Assembly: GCA_951813605.1 (NCBI GenBank)
Contig: OX638379.1
Span: 3,342,062-3,406,061, forward strand
DNA from: an uncultured Bryobacterales bacterium
GTDB taxonomy: Bacteria; Acidobacteriota; Terriglobia; Bryobacterales; UBA6623
Direction: 5' to 3'
Length of the DNA: 64,000 nucleotides
Positions 20,001-29,439 of this stretch are shown here, one piece after another. The translations under genes and the position numbers were made by a program. The stretch's first letter is position 1; each line of letters begins with the position of its first letter. Under the pieces are notes generated by a model. It searched no databases. It had not been told where the DNA came from and worked only from the letters and a program-made list of their open reading frames with translations.

Positions 20001-20569
20001 GCCCCGCCCCGCCCCCCGTTGATGCCGAGGTTGGCGAGGAGCAGTGGATTGTTGCCGAAGTTCTGGCCGGGCGCCACTCCTGGCGCGAGTGCTGCGAGGG
20101 CGAAAGGATTGCGTCCGTTCAGGGGCAATTCGCGAATCTTGCGCTCTTCCATGACTTGGCCGAGTTCGCCAGCCTCCGTCTGGAGGAGCGGTGCGGCGCC
20201 AACCACTTCGACAACCTCGGTCACGGCGCCGACTTCCATTTCGGCTGTCAGGTTGATCGATTCTGCGACGTGAACGATCAGCCCGGCCTGCTGGTACTGC
20301 CGGAAACCTTCGGCCGTCACGGCGAGCGCATAGGAACTGGGCCGGACCGAGACGAAGCGCGCGACCCCTTGCTCGTTGGATTCCGCGCTGAGGCTCTGTT
20401 CGGTGGCCTCGTTCTTCAGCGTGACGCCAGCACCGGGAATGGCCGCTCCGCTCTGGTCAAGTACATTGACTACGACGGAGCCTGTCGAGACCTGGCCGAA
20501 GAGTTGCGCGGCAGAGAGACCGGACAACAAATAGAGGGCTGCAAACCCCCGAAGGACCCGTGGATCCAT
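17087..20569 (-). CDS. Oar-type TonB-dependent receptor, operon with cytochrome c and quinoprotein
   Basis: 1160 residues. Signal peptide at about 1-26 (ending LFGQ), carboxypeptidase-regulatory domain at about 30-110 (VVNVLDQSGAAIPGAGVTLKN), plug at about 135-245 (LPLNGRNPFALAALAPGV, TEILIDGSPA), then the barrel ending in ALRLTF. GGAGG lies 8 bases upstream of ATG 20569 within GGAGGTGTCCC, which is shared with the divergent receptor. The downstream gap to the cytochrome gene is only 14 bases. This is the only receptor of the three directly linked to an oxidising enzyme pair, so its cargo may be the quinoprotein substrate or the PQQ cofactor (inference). Confidence 0.92.
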   Translation of the reverse strand: MDPRVLRGFAALYLLSGLSAAQLFGQVSTGSVVVNVLDQSGAAIPGAGVTLKNEATEQSLSAESNEQGVARFVSVRPSSYALAVTAEGFRQYQQAGLIVHVAESINLTAEMEVGAVTEVVEVVGAAPLLQTEAGELGQVMEERKIRELPLNGRNPFALAALAPGVAPGQNFGNNPLLLANLGINGGRGGATEILIDGSPATVPENSPGTYATAVMPSVDRIQEFKVQTNSFSAEFGRTAGGVMNVVMKSGSNEFHGSAYEYVRNSRLDANNFFLNRAGRKLGVFQRNQFGFTLGGPVIRNRTFFFGGYEGLRQRIQQTRAATVPTADQIGGDFSTTLNRAGKPVTIYDPSSTRPNPDGPGSIREPVPNNTIPAPRIDPVAARAVALYPKPNLPGSGPARINNFIAAGSGATDDDNLDVRVDHRYTDTHTAFFRWSYRDYGDVRPNFYGTIGQPGAAAIPRPGRSAAWHHNWTIRPNLLSDISVSYSDLFTRRQSHSFGTNINDALGLPRELAALSDDRGLTTFVVPGFGALGESFLARFRLQSYGLQYKLSWVRGRHTLKFGHETRINRTHFFQGQDPAGQFNFSPAFTQGPDPTRGSAIAGNSMASLLFGTPASGFATHDEAISTHSPYVAGYLQDDFKVTPRLTVNFGLRYSLDWPRSERYDRLSVFNPVVSSPLAVPAFPDLNGGLEFAGVDRKAQFELDRNNLSPRFGFAWRALPETVLRGGYAIFFPPPAVTAAGTLGGGGVAGFSSNSSFVSSLDGGLTPNDALSNPFPNGYTLPPGSLRGLLSFAGHNFQTNNIFDRSPYVQQWNLSMQHEIAGNLLLEVGYAGAKGTGLSVNFASPNMLREEDLRAGSGLIERVDNPFFGVITDPSSPLSKETVARNQLLRPFPQFRNISLEKGSYASSIYHALQVRVDRRFANGFTFLTSYTASKLIDDSSTSGTGLLPPYAFIQQWHNRSAERSLSVTDVSQRFVFSSLYELPVGRGRSYGAGMSRLADFLVGGWQLNGIWTLTRGTPLILVNAQDNSGALGSPGLAEPGTQRPNNNGQSAKRSGAIVNRLDEYFNTSVFSQPEPFTFGNVGRTMPDLRRPGVVQIDFSIFKDFSVTEEMAVQFRTEFFNLTNTPVFGAPNTRFGTGAFGVIGRQANTPRQIQFALRLTF

Positions 20570-20796
20570 GGGACACCTCCTCGGACGCTTGTGCGCTCGC
20601 TTGCGGGACTAGTGTGATTGTATACCCGGCCCGGTGGGGGGTCAACGGCGAATGGCTCCTTTCTCGGTACACTTGACGGCCCGAGTCCGGAATGCGGGTG
20701 GTAGGCTCGTGGCAGGATTGGTGGTAGTGCGCGTTCGGGAGATCGCAAACTCAGAATCCATTCGAAAGATCCGGTTGAAAGACAGGGAGGTGTCCC
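20570..20796. promoter_or_regulatory. divergent promoter region between two receptor genes
   Basis: 227 bases separate two divergently read TonB-receptor genes. On the minus strand GGGTATACAATCACAC (about 20613-20628) offers a -10-like TATACAAT at a sensible distance from ATG 20569. Both genes carry the same 11-base leader GGAGGTGTCCC immediately before the start codon. No operator palindrome was evident. Confidence 0.4.
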
Positions 20797-23700
20797 TTGC
20801 ATTCCAGACTGCTAGCCACTAGTGTGGCCGTCGTTTTCCTTCTGGGAGCTGAAGCCGCGAGTATGAGGGGCCAGACATCAAGCGCTCAGGTGTCGGGCCG
20901 GATCACGGATCCCACGGACGCCGTCATACCCGGTGTGTCCGTAACCGTCCGGAACGTCGACACTGGCATCGAACAGGTCGTCACCACGAACGAGCTCGGC
21001 TACTACACGGCCCCGTTCGTCCAGCCCGGTAACTACCAGATCGATTTGAGCTCGCCCGGATTCCGGTCGGTCTCGCGCACCGGCATCAAGATCGATGTCA
21101 ATCAGCAGGCCCGCTTCGACTTCCAGCTCGAGGTCGGCCAGGTCACCGAAGTGATCGAGGTCATCGAAGCCGCGCCGCTGCTGGAATCGGAGAGCTCCAC
21201 CATCGGACAGGTCATTGAGAACAAGTCCGTGGTCGAGATGCCCCTGAATGGCCGCAACGCCTGGTACCTGACGCAGATGGCCGGCGCCACCGTCATGGTG
21301 CGGGGGATCGGGGACGCGGCTGAGATCCCGGTCACAACGGTCGCCGGGAGCAGGGCGTTCACACAGGGCCTGTTTGTCGACGGCGGGTCCGTGCAAAAGA
21401 CCGGGCTCTCTCGCGCCATGGCTGAGATGGCTCCCATGGTCGACGCGCTCGAAGAGTTCAAGGTGATCACCAACAATTACGCCGCCGAGTACGGCCGTAC
21501 CGCGGGCGGAGTCTTCACGGCCGTGACGAAATCCGGGACGAACCAGTTCCACGGCAACGCGTTCGAGTTCCTCCGCAACGACGCGCTCGACGCAAGGAAC
21601 TTCTTTGCCAAGACCAAGGCGCCGCTCCGCTTCAACCAGTTCGGCGGGACCTTGGGAGGGCCGATCCAGAAGGACCGGACCCATTTCTTCATCGCGTACG
21701 AGGCCACCCGTACGGTCACGGGCCGGCCGATCATCCTCACTGTGCCCACCCAGGACCAGCGGGATGGGGTTTTCACCGGACTGGTCGACAATCGCGGGCG
21801 CTCCATCTCGTTGTACGACCCCAACACGACGCGGCCCGATCCTGCCGACCCCACGAAGAAGGTCCGCGACCCGTTCAAGGACAATCTCATTCCCCCGAGC
21901 CTGTTCGACCCGGTCGGGTCGGCCGCCGCAAGCTACTACCCGCTGCCGAACCAGGCCGGGACGAGGGCCGGTGGCAACAATTTCAATCTCAACCTGGCCC
22001 CCTCGAGAGCCCAGAATCACACCACGGTACGGCTCGACCATACGATCAGCGACCGCGACAAGGTGTTCGGTCGGTACCTAGCCCAGCACAACAACACGCC
22101 GCAGGAGTCCGCCTTCCCCGAGCCAGCTGCTTCGGGCCTCGGCGGGCTCGCCTCGCGCAACGTGAACAACCTGGCCCACACAGCAATGGCCTCATGGATG
22201 CACTCGTTCTCGCCCTCGTGGATCAACGACCTGAAGTTCCACTGGCTGAAGCAGAACCGCGATGTGCTGCACGATAGCGTTGACGGGGGCTGGCCGGCGA
22301 AGCTCGGACTGGCAGGCGTGAGCGACACCGCCTTCCCGGCGTTCCGGCCCCAGGCCTTCAGCCCTGTGGGGGGCGCCACGGCCGTTTTCCGCATTCAGCG
22401 CGGCCCCACGTTCGGATTCAGCGATTCGGTGACCTATATCAGCGGAAAGCACACAGTGAAGACGGGGTTCGAGTTCCGCTGGAACGGATCCACCGACACG
22501 TTTAAGGTCGCACCGTCCGGGAACTTCATTTTCTCTCGGCAGGGGACGGGCTTGCAGGCTACCAGTCTTTCCGGCAATGGCTTCGCCACGATGCTGCTGG
22601 GCTTCGCCACTCGGGCCCAGATTCGCGACTCCCAGCCCCTCACCTTCCGCAACCAGTACTACGGCTGGTACCTGCAGGACGACTGGAAGGTCCTGCCGAA
22701 CCTGACCCTGAACCTGGGCCTTCGCTACGACGTGGAGACGCCGCGCACGTCACCGAACGACACCTCCAGCGCCTTCGATGACACGCGCATCCACCCGATC
22801 GGGGGATTCCCGGGCGTCATTCGGTTCGCAGGGGTCGACGGAGAGCCCCGCACGCCATTCGACACGGACTTCAACAACGTGGGCCCGCGGCTCGGGTTCT
22901 CCTGGCGGCCGTTCGGGGGAGACACGGTCGTGCGCGGGGGCTATGGCATCTTCTTTGGCAACCTCGACGACCGCGGCTCGGCAGCCGGCCCGCGAGCTGT
23001 CCAGGGGTTCGCCACCGAGGCGCTGTTCGTCAGCCCAGACCAGAACCAGACGGCGGCAATGCTGCTGCGCAACGGGTTCCCGCCGTACGACCCTCCTAAC
23101 GCCGAGAGCCGGACCGATGCATTCGGGTACCGCGGCCCCGCGCTGTACTTCGAGCGACCCAGGAAGACCCCGTACTCCCAGCAATTCAATTTCGGCATCC
23201 AGCACCAGGCCGGGCGCGTCCTATTGGAGGCCCAGTACATCGGCAACCTGGGCCGCAAGCTGACCGCCAACGACCTCAGCCGCAACCAAGTCCCCCCGGA
23301 ACGGGTGGGACAGCCCGGATCGATTCAGTCCAGAAGGCCCTTCCCGCATCTCAGCGCGGTGAATGTGCTGTCGCCAAATCTCGGCGCATCCGGCTATCAC
23401 GGCCTGCTGCTGCGGGCCGAGAAGCGCTACAGCAACGGACTCCAGTTTCTCGCCACGTACACGTTCTCGAAGATGCTCGACAACGTGGACTCGATCGCGA
23501 ACGGGGACTTCCGGGGCACGCCCGGAGTCGGGTACCAGGATTTCTACAATCGCCATCTCGACAAGTCGCTGAGCCCGCTCGACATCACCCACAACCTGAC
23601 CTTCAACACCATCTGGGACCTGCCCGCCGGCCCGGGCCGGCGTTACGTGAATTCCGGCCCCTTGAGCCAGATCATCGGGGGCTGGCAGCTGTCCATCCTT

Positions 23701-24120
23701 GGCACGCTATTCACGGGCCCCGTCTACGGCGTCGTCACCCAGCAGAACACTTGTGAGTGCGCGTCCGCCGGTCCGCAGCGGCCCAATATCCTGCGGGACC
23801 CGGACCTTCCAGCGGGGCAGCGTTCCGTCCAGCGCTGGTTCGACACGGAGGCGTTCGAGCAGCCGGCCCGGTTCACGTTCGGCAACGCGGCCAGGGCAGT
23901 CGGGCGCGCCCCCGGCAGAGTCAACTTCGAAGTCGGGATCATGAAGAACTTCCCGTTCAAGGAGCGCTACAGGCTGCAGCTCCGGGCCGAGCTGTTCAAC
24001 GCGTTCAACCACCCGAACTTCGGTATCCCCGGAACCACGTTCGGAGCTCCGACGTTCGGCACCATCAACCGCAGCGACCCCGGACGAATCGTGCAGTTTG
24101 GCCTCAAGCTCTACTTCTAG
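20797..24120 (+). CDS. Oar-type TonB-dependent receptor
   Basis: 1107 residues from TTG 20797. This start is supported by GGGAGG eight bases upstream and by a signal peptide that begins at once (ATSVAVVFLLGAEAASMRGQ). The carboxypeptidase-regulatory domain spans about 30-110 (VSGRITDPTDAVIPGVSVTV), the plug about 130-245 (MPLNGRNAWYLTQMAG, TQGLFVDGGSV), and the barrel ends in FGLKLYF. It is closer to the receptor at 54-3446 in its regulatory domain (both have DAVIPG.SV.....VDTGI) than to the adjacent divergent one. It is transcribed alone; the next gene is convergent. Confidence 0.92.
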   Translation: MHSRLLATSVAVVFLLGAEAASMRGQTSSAQVSGRITDPTDAVIPGVSVTVRNVDTGIEQVVTTNELGYYTAPFVQPGNYQIDLSSPGFRSVSRTGIKIDVNQQARFDFQLEVGQVTEVIEVIEAAPLLESESSTIGQVIENKSVVEMPLNGRNAWYLTQMAGATVMVRGIGDAAEIPVTTVAGSRAFTQGLFVDGGSVQKTGLSRAMAEMAPMVDALEEFKVITNNYAAEYGRTAGGVFTAVTKSGTNQFHGNAFEFLRNDALDARNFFAKTKAPLRFNQFGGTLGGPIQKDRTHFFIAYEATRTVTGRPIILTVPTQDQRDGVFTGLVDNRGRSISLYDPNTTRPDPADPTKKVRDPFKDNLIPPSLFDPVGSAAASYYPLPNQAGTRAGGNNFNLNLAPSRAQNHTTVRLDHTISDRDKVFGRYLAQHNNTPQESAFPEPAASGLGGLASRNVNNLAHTAMASWMHSFSPSWINDLKFHWLKQNRDVLHDSVDGGWPAKLGLAGVSDTAFPAFRPQAFSPVGGATAVFRIQRGPTFGFSDSVTYISGKHTVKTGFEFRWNGSTDTFKVAPSGNFIFSRQGTGLQATSLSGNGFATMLLGFATRAQIRDSQPLTFRNQYYGWYLQDDWKVLPNLTLNLGLRYDVETPRTSPNDTSSAFDDTRIHPIGGFPGVIRFAGVDGEPRTPFDTDFNNVGPRLGFSWRPFGGDTVVRGGYGIFFGNLDDRGSAAGPRAVQGFATEALFVSPDQNQTAAMLLRNGFPPYDPPNAESRTDAFGYRGPALYFERPRKTPYSQQFNFGIQHQAGRVLLEAQYIGNLGRKLTANDLSRNQVPPERVGQPGSIQSRRPFPHLSAVNVLSPNLGASGYHGLLLRAEKRYSNGLQFLATYTFSKMLDNVDSIANGDFRGTPGVGYQDFYNRHLDKSLSPLDITHNLTFNTIWDLPAGPGRRYVNSGPLSQIIGGWQLSILGTLFTGPVYGVVTQQNTCECASAGPQRPNILRDPDLPAGQRSVQRWFDTEAFEQPARFTFGNAARAVGRAPGRVNFEVGIMKNFPFKERYRLQLRAELFNAFNHPNFGIPGTTFGAPTFGTINRSDPGRIVQFGLKLYF

Positions 24121-24260
24121 ACACGCCTCGAACGGGTCGGGGGAGGACGCCCGGCAGCAAACCTCGCCGGGCTCGGCCGGACCCCGGCTACCAGAGTCAG
24201 CCGCAACGATTGATTGAATACACAAGCGACCAATACGCTGGCGAAAGGAGGTGATTCGGA

Positions 24261-26396
24261 CTAACCCCAAAAACTGCCCGCCTCGTACTTTCTTCGGAGG
24301 CCAGCAAAGATCCGTTGCCCGCCGCTACCGAACGGTTGATCGGTCGTGAGGTATGTCCAAGTAGCACCGCGCTGGAGCACTTCATGGCGGCCGCCCTTGA
24401 CCTCAGCCATCCTCTTCGCCACCTCTTCTTCGAAGGAGTCGCGCAGGTCATCGAATCTGTCGCAAACATTCTTGAGGAATTCATGAAGGGGCTCTCGGCC
24501 ACCGAACGAGACCCAGTGGATCCCCTCTCTCAGTTCTGCGACATCGGCTAGGTGTTCCGACCAGAGATCGTCGATCGTGGTCAGCTCGACAATTCGTTCG
24601 GCTTCGGATGCATGTGGGCGATCGCCAAGCAAGATTTCCTGACGTTGCCTCTGAAGGGACCGGCGCTGCTGTTCGATGACGCCTTCATACTGGTGCAGGA
24701 ACCGGCGGGTTTCTAAATGGTGTCCTTCAATGGCTCGCTGAATACTCTCAGGATCGTCAGTGAGTCCGGGATGGTCGATGCCGTGCTTGACGAGCAGATG
24801 GTCTTCTAGCGAGATGAAGAATCGTGAGCTCCCGGGGTCGCCTTGCCGGCCCGCTCGTCCGCGGAGCTGGTTGTCGATACGCCGGCTCTCATGCTTGTTC
24901 GTTCCAATCACATAGAGCCCACCCAGGTCGGCCACTCCCCTTCCAAGCTCGATGTCGACACCTCGCCCAGCCATGTTGGTCGAGACCGTCACCGCTCCAA
25001 GCTGTCCCGCTCGCTCAATAATGGCTGCCTCCCGATCGTGATTGCGGGCGTTGAGCACTTGGTGCGGGACCGGGGCGAGCTTTGCGCTGAGCCGCTCGGA
25101 CTCCTCGACGCTAGCGGTCCCCACCAGAACAGGCCGGCCTGAGGCGTGCGCACGGCAGATTTCTTGAATCACAGCTCGATCCTTCTCGCCTTTCGTCGGG
25201 AAAACGACATCAGGGTGATCGACCCGGATTACTGGCCGTCGCGTCGGTATCACTTTGACCTGGAGCCCGTAAACCGACTCGAATTCCTCGGCCTGGGTGG
25301 CGGCGGTGCCTGTCATTCCGCAGACTTGCGGATAGAGAGCGATCAGATTCTGCAGCGTAATCGACCCGAGGATTCGGCCTTGCGTCCTCAGCGCCACTTG
25401 TTCCTTGGCTTCGATGGCCGTTTGCAAAGAAGCTGGCCAGCGCCGACTAGGCGCGATCCGCCCCTTGAACTCGTCGACTGATTGGATGCGGTCATCTTTG
25501 ACTAGATAGTCGACATCGCGTCGCAACAGCGCATGGGCATGAAGCGAATCCTGCACCGCAGCGTGCAGCGAGAGGTTTGATGCCTGGAAGAGACTGCCGC
25601 ATTCAAACGCCCTTTCCACCGCTGCGATGCCGTCATCGGTGAGTGCGACGTTGTGACTGTGCTCGTCGACCAAGTAGTCCCGCGCCAGCCGGAGCTCTCG
25701 TACCACTTCGTCAGCCCTGCGGGCCAGAGTTGCCTGCTCGCTCGTTCCCCCAGCTATCACTAGCGGGATGCGCGCCTCGTCGATGAGTGTGGCATCCACT
25801 TCGTCTATCACGACTGCGTTGAACGGTCGTTGGATTTGCTCCGAGGGACGCAGCGCGAGCCCGTCTCGCAAGTAATCGAAGCCGACTTCGTTGGCGGTCG
25901 TGTACGTAATGCTGCAAGAGTAAGCTAGCCGCCGTTGGTCTCGGGTCATCTCCTGTTGAATGCAACCTACGGAAAGGCCGAGGAAGCTATAGATCGGGGT
26001 CATCCAACGTGTGTCCCGACGTGCGAGGTAGTCGTTGGCGGTCATCACGTGGACCCCTCGATTCTGCTTGGCGTGTCGGCAAATCACGGGAACGGCTGCC
26101 AAGGTTTTCCCTTCGCCGGTCGGCATTTCGGCTATCTTGCCACTCATCAGGGCAAGCGCAACGTGGATCTGGACGTCGAACATGTCGAGGCCGATCGTGC
26201 GCCGTGCGACTTCGGCTGTGACGGCGATGTCTTCTAGTTCGTCTTCGGCTGCAATGGCTGCCGCCCTCAAGATGTCGTCGCTTCTCTTGGACAGCTCATC
26301 GCGACGCGCATTGATTCGCTGAACATTCGCTCTAACGGACTTGGAAGTCGAGTTTAGGCTGGATCGAGACCGAAGATGATGAAATGGGTGACGCAT
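24261..26396 (-). CDS. short SecA-like preprotein translocase ATPase (accessory type)
   Basis: 711 residues, against about 850-900 for housekeeping SecA. Walker A is MPTGEGKTLA, Walker B is VVIDEVDATLIDEARIPL, the preprotein cross-linking region leads to VDEFKGRIAPSRRWP, and the second RecA fold has VSTNMAGRGVDIELG and GRAGRQGDPGSSRFF. The helical scaffold and wing follow, but the protein ends at SFWG without the linker and the Cys-rich zinc domain that binds SecB and lipid. It is therefore probably not the main SecA but an accessory motor or a substrate-specific paralogue. No SecY-like gene, glycosylation cluster or obvious cargo sits beside it; the nearest neighbour on one side is a TonB receptor. 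I can only infer a role in export. Confidence 0.85.
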   Translation of the reverse strand: MRHPFHHLRSRSSLNSTSKSVRANVQRINARRDELSKRSDDILRAAAIAAEDELEDIAVTAEVARRTIGLDMFDVQIHVALALMSGKIAEMPTGEGKTLAAVPVICRHAKQNRGVHVMTANDYLARRDTRWMTPIYSFLGLSVGCIQQEMTRDQRRLAYSCSITYTTANEVGFDYLRDGLALRPSEQIQRPFNAVVIDEVDATLIDEARIPLVIAGGTSEQATLARRADEVVRELRLARDYLVDEHSHNVALTDDGIAAVERAFECGSLFQASNLSLHAAVQDSLHAHALLRRDVDYLVKDDRIQSVDEFKGRIAPSRRWPASLQTAIEAKEQVALRTQGRILGSITLQNLIALYPQVCGMTGTAATQAEEFESVYGLQVKVIPTRRPVIRVDHPDVVFPTKGEKDRAVIQEICRAHASGRPVLVGTASVEESERLSAKLAPVPHQVLNARNHDREAAIIERAGQLGAVTVSTNMAGRGVDIELGRGVADLGGLYVIGTNKHESRRIDNQLRGRAGRQGDPGSSRFFISLEDHLLVKHGIDHPGLTDDPESIQRAIEGHHLETRRFLHQYEGVIEQQRRSLQRQRQEILLGDRPHASEAERIVELTTIDDLWSEHLADVAELREGIHWVSFGGREPLHEFLKNVCDRFDDLRDSFEEEVAKRMAEVKGGRHEVLQRGATWTYLTTDQPFGSGGQRIFAGLRRKYEAGSFWG

Positions 26397-26483
26397 CGAC
26401 TTTTCAATGACCGTTTTGGTGGGGCGCCTTAGCCGGCGCCGGGTTGCATAGCACCTCTTAGGCTTCGGTCCACTCGTGCTCCG

Positions 26484-26738
26484 CTACGGCATGTGGCTGT
26501 CCTCCCGAGCGTTGCGTTGACAATTCCCGACCAGGGCTTGCTCGGCCGCGAATAGCACCCGCTGCCCTTCGCTCGCCTTGCGTTTCCACTGGCTCACTTG
26601 GTTCGGATGCAAGTCGTGCTTGGCCGCGATCCGCTGGACCGTGTAGTCGCTGCCGAGAGCTGTCCTCGATTCCCGCCGTGCACGTCCCTCTTTCCTCTTT
26701 GCGCCACGTTTGCTCCTTGCAACCGTGGCAAGGTTCAA
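26484..26738 (-). pseudogene. IS3-family orfA remnant (helix-turn-helix)
   Basis: The segment SDYTVQRIAAKHDLHPNQVS followed by QWKRKASEG matches the HTH of IS3/IS911 OrfA proteins. The flanking residues do not align, and no orfB follows, so it is a scrap. It lies between the SecA-like gene and the ADOP permease. Confidence 0.65.
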
Positions 26739-26845
26739 CTTACCTCACTGTCCAAGATTCCGGCACTCTCTCAGTCCATGAATCAACTCTCGTAGAAAGC
26801 CGACAACTTTCGGTCGGTTCGGCAGTTTCGGACCCTGACACTCGC

Positions 26846-29284
26846 CTACTCATGCCTCGAAGCGACCATGGGATCCAGCTTCGCCGCCCGACGTGCCGGC
26901 ATCCAAGTGGCAATCAGCGCGATGCCGGCCAGGACCACGGCGACGACGATATACGTCACCGGATCAGTAGCACTCAATCCGTAAAGAAACGACGCCGCAA
27001 ACCGCGACGCCCACAACGCGATAGGCACGCCCAGGGCAAGTCCAATCGTAATCAGCACCACGCCTTCCAACATCACCTGCCCGAAAACCTGCGAATAGTC
27101 TGCGCCCAAGGCCATTCGAATCCCGATCTCGCGCTTCCGGGTCGCGACAGCAAACGCCATGACGCTAAATAGTCCCACTGCCGCAACGATTATTGCCAAG
27201 AGACCGAACAGCACCGTGAGCACCACCATTAAACGATCGAGCATCATGGTCCGACCGATCTGCGCCGCCATTGTGGTCGCCTCAAACGCTGGCACATCCG
27301 GAGCTAGTGTACGGACCTCGCGAAGTAGCGCCGAGATCATGGCCTCCGTTCCCCCCGCCACGCGCACGTGCAGGACAAAGTGGGGGCGCGTGTTCTGCGG
27401 GAAGGGGAGATATACAGCAGCCTCAGCGTCCTTGCGAAGCGATTCGCTCTTCACATCCTTGACCACCCCGACGATCTCATGATCATCGCCTTGTTCCCAT
27501 CCGATCATGGCGTGCTTGCCGATTGGGCTTTCATCGGGCCAGAAGTACCTCGCAGCTTTCTCGTTTACGATTGCCACTCTGTTTGTGAGGCCGTCGTGTT
27601 GAGTAAACATCCTTCCCGCCAGCACTGGCGTGCCGAGCACTTTGAAGTAGTCGCTGCCAATCCAATTCACGTCATACGACTCGGGCTTATGCGGACGGGA
27701 CCCTGGAACTCTGATATGCGTCAAAGCGATGCCACCGGAGAGCGGGCTGATGAACCCGGGGCTTGCCGCAACTACTCCCGGCATGCTGCGGGCTCGCTCC
27801 ACCAGGCGTTCCGCAAGCTGATTGCTTGCGGTCCCTGAGTATCCGGAGGTCCCCGGGTCCAGCGTCAGCACCACCAGATGCTCCGGATTCAAACCAAGAT
27901 CGACTGATTTGAGATTGTGCAACGAGCGTAGAAAAAGTCCCGCTCCGATCAGCAGCATCAGCGACAGAGCGACTTGCCCCACCACCAACGCATCGTTGAA
28001 GGAAAGGCGGCCCGGGGCGCGCAAGCCCGAGGCGCCTTTGAGCGCAAGCCCTGGGTCCATACGCGCAGATTGCAAAGCCGGCGCTATGCCGCACAGAATA
28101 CTGACCAGAATCGCGACAGCCAGCGTGAACAAGAGCACACGCCAGTCTGGACTTACGTCCAGGATCAATTCCCCACCCCCGATCTGCCGGGGCGCCATCG
28201 CCAGCAGAGCGGTGTCCGTCCAATAAGCCAGTGCAATACCAAGAGCGCCTCCGCAAATTGCCAACAGAGTGTTTTCGGCGAGCAGTTGCCCCGCCAGACG
28301 CACCCGCGTTGCCCCCACCGCCAGCCGTATCGCGATCTCCCTCGTGCGGCCGGTAGTGCGCGCCAGGAATAGGTTCGCGACATTGGCGCATGCAATCAGC
28401 AGCACCAGTCCGACCATCGCCATCAATATAAGAAGCGGTTTCTCGTATTGTGTTCGCAGCCCTGAAAACCCCTGGCCCCCCTGACGAAGCCCTACTTTGA
28501 GATCAGAAAGCTCTCCAGAGGCAGATTCGGGTGCAATCTGACGATACAGGATGTCAAGGGAGGCCTGCGCTTGGGAGCGGCTCACTTCCTGCTTCAGCCT
28601 TCCAAAGGTGCGCACTGGGTAGGTAGCATAGTCGGACATTCCCGCTGCCGTCAGTGGAATGCTGATATCCAATCGCAAATCCTCAGACAGGCCGAGGAAC
28701 TCCTTCGGCGTGACGCCGATAACGGTGAACGGGCGTGTGTTCACTCGAACCTCTCGCCCAATCACGTCGGGGTCTTCACCAAATCGCCGCTGCCATAATC
28801 CGTAGCTGATGACGCACACTGCGGGGGAAACGGGCATGCGATCGTCGTCCGGTGTAATCACCCTCCCGAGCACGGCATCCAGGCCCAGCGTTTCGAAAAA
28901 GGTTCCCGAAACCAGCATTCCACTCACGCGCTCAGCGGTTCCGTCGCCCGACAGCGTGATCGGAGGAAACGTTGCCGCCGCGAATCCCTCCAGCACCGAA
29001 TTCTTGTCGCGGAGTTGCCGGTAAATGGTCCGCGGAATCATGTATCGGCTCGAGCCGTTCGGCCTGTCCACGGTGAATAGCACCAGCCGGTTGGGTTCGC
29101 GCACGGGCAGCGTTCGTATCAAAACCGCATTCATGAGGCTGAAAATGGCGGTATTCGCTCCGATTCCCAGAGCCAATAGAGTGACAACTATGATCGTGAA
29201 TCCCTGGCTATTGCAAAGCCTTCGTCCCGCAGATTGCAGGTCCCCAAGGGCATTCCGAACCAGTGCCGCGAGCGATTCCAACAA
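26846..29284 (-). CDS. ADOP-type ABC permease (duplicated MacB/FtsX)
   Basis: 812 residues. One transmembrane helix near the N-terminus ([20 protein letters not shown]) is followed by a MacB-type periplasmic core, a FtsX block of three helices at about 275-400 ([35 protein letters not shown]), a second periplasmic core from about 420, and a second FtsX block at about 690-805 ending [15 protein letters not shown]. This duplicated layout defines the acidobacterial orphan permeases, which are related to MacB exporters. No ATPase gene is adjacent, as is usual for the family. Start TTG 29284 is uncertain. It is presumed to sit in the inner membrane; cargo unknown. Confidence 0.92.
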   Translation of the reverse strand: MLESLAALVRNALGDLQSAGRRLCNSQGFTIIVVTLLALGIGANTAIFSLMNAVLIRTLPVREPNRLVLFTVDRPNGSSRYMIPRTIYRQLRDKNSVLEGFAAATFPPITLSGDGTAERVSGMLVSGTFFETLGLDAVLGRVITPDDDRMPVSPAVCVISYGLWQRRFGEDPDVIGREVRVNTRPFTVIGVTPKEFLGLSEDLRLDISIPLTAAGMSDYATYPVRTFGRLKQEVSRSQAQASLDILYRQIAPESASGELSDLKVGLRQGGQGFSGLRTQYEKPLLILMAMVGLVLLIACANVANLFLARTTGRTREIAIRLAVGATRVRLAGQLLAENTLLAICGGALGIALAYWTDTALLAMAPRQIGGGELILDVSPDWRVLLFTLAVAILVSILCGIAPALQSARMDPGLALKGASGLRAPGRLSFNDALVVGQVALSLMLLIGAGLFLRSLHNLKSVDLGLNPEHLVVLTLDPGTSGYSGTASNQLAERLVERARSMPGVVAASPGFISPLSGGIALTHIRVPGSRPHKPESYDVNWIGSDYFKVLGTPVLAGRMFTQHDGLTNRVAIVNEKAARYFWPDESPIGKHAMIGWEQGDDHEIVGVVKDVKSESLRKDAEAAVYLPFPQNTRPHFVLHVRVAGGTEAMISALLREVRTLAPDVPAFEATTMAAQIGRTMMLDRLMVVLTVLFGLLAIIVAAVGLFSVMAFAVATRKREIGIRMALGADYSQVFGQVMLEGVVLITIGLALGVPIALWASRFAASFLYGLSATDPVTYIVVAVVLAGIALIATWMPARRAAKLDPMVASRHE

Positions 29285-29439
29285 GCAATCTTACCGCCGG
29301 TGAATGATCGAAGATTTGGGGGTTGCCAGGGTCGCCCCATGGGGTGCTGTCAAGATCTCGCTGGCCGACGACAATAGATCGAGGGCATCGCTATATCGAA
29401 GGCGGTTTCGTGCTACATTTCTTGCGGCTCCTGTACTCT

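Noticed and set aside
24243-24255. 3' end of a 16S rRNA gene on the minus strand
   Set aside because: Only the 13-base anti-Shine-Dalgarno complement matches; the preceding conserved helix 45 sequence is absent.
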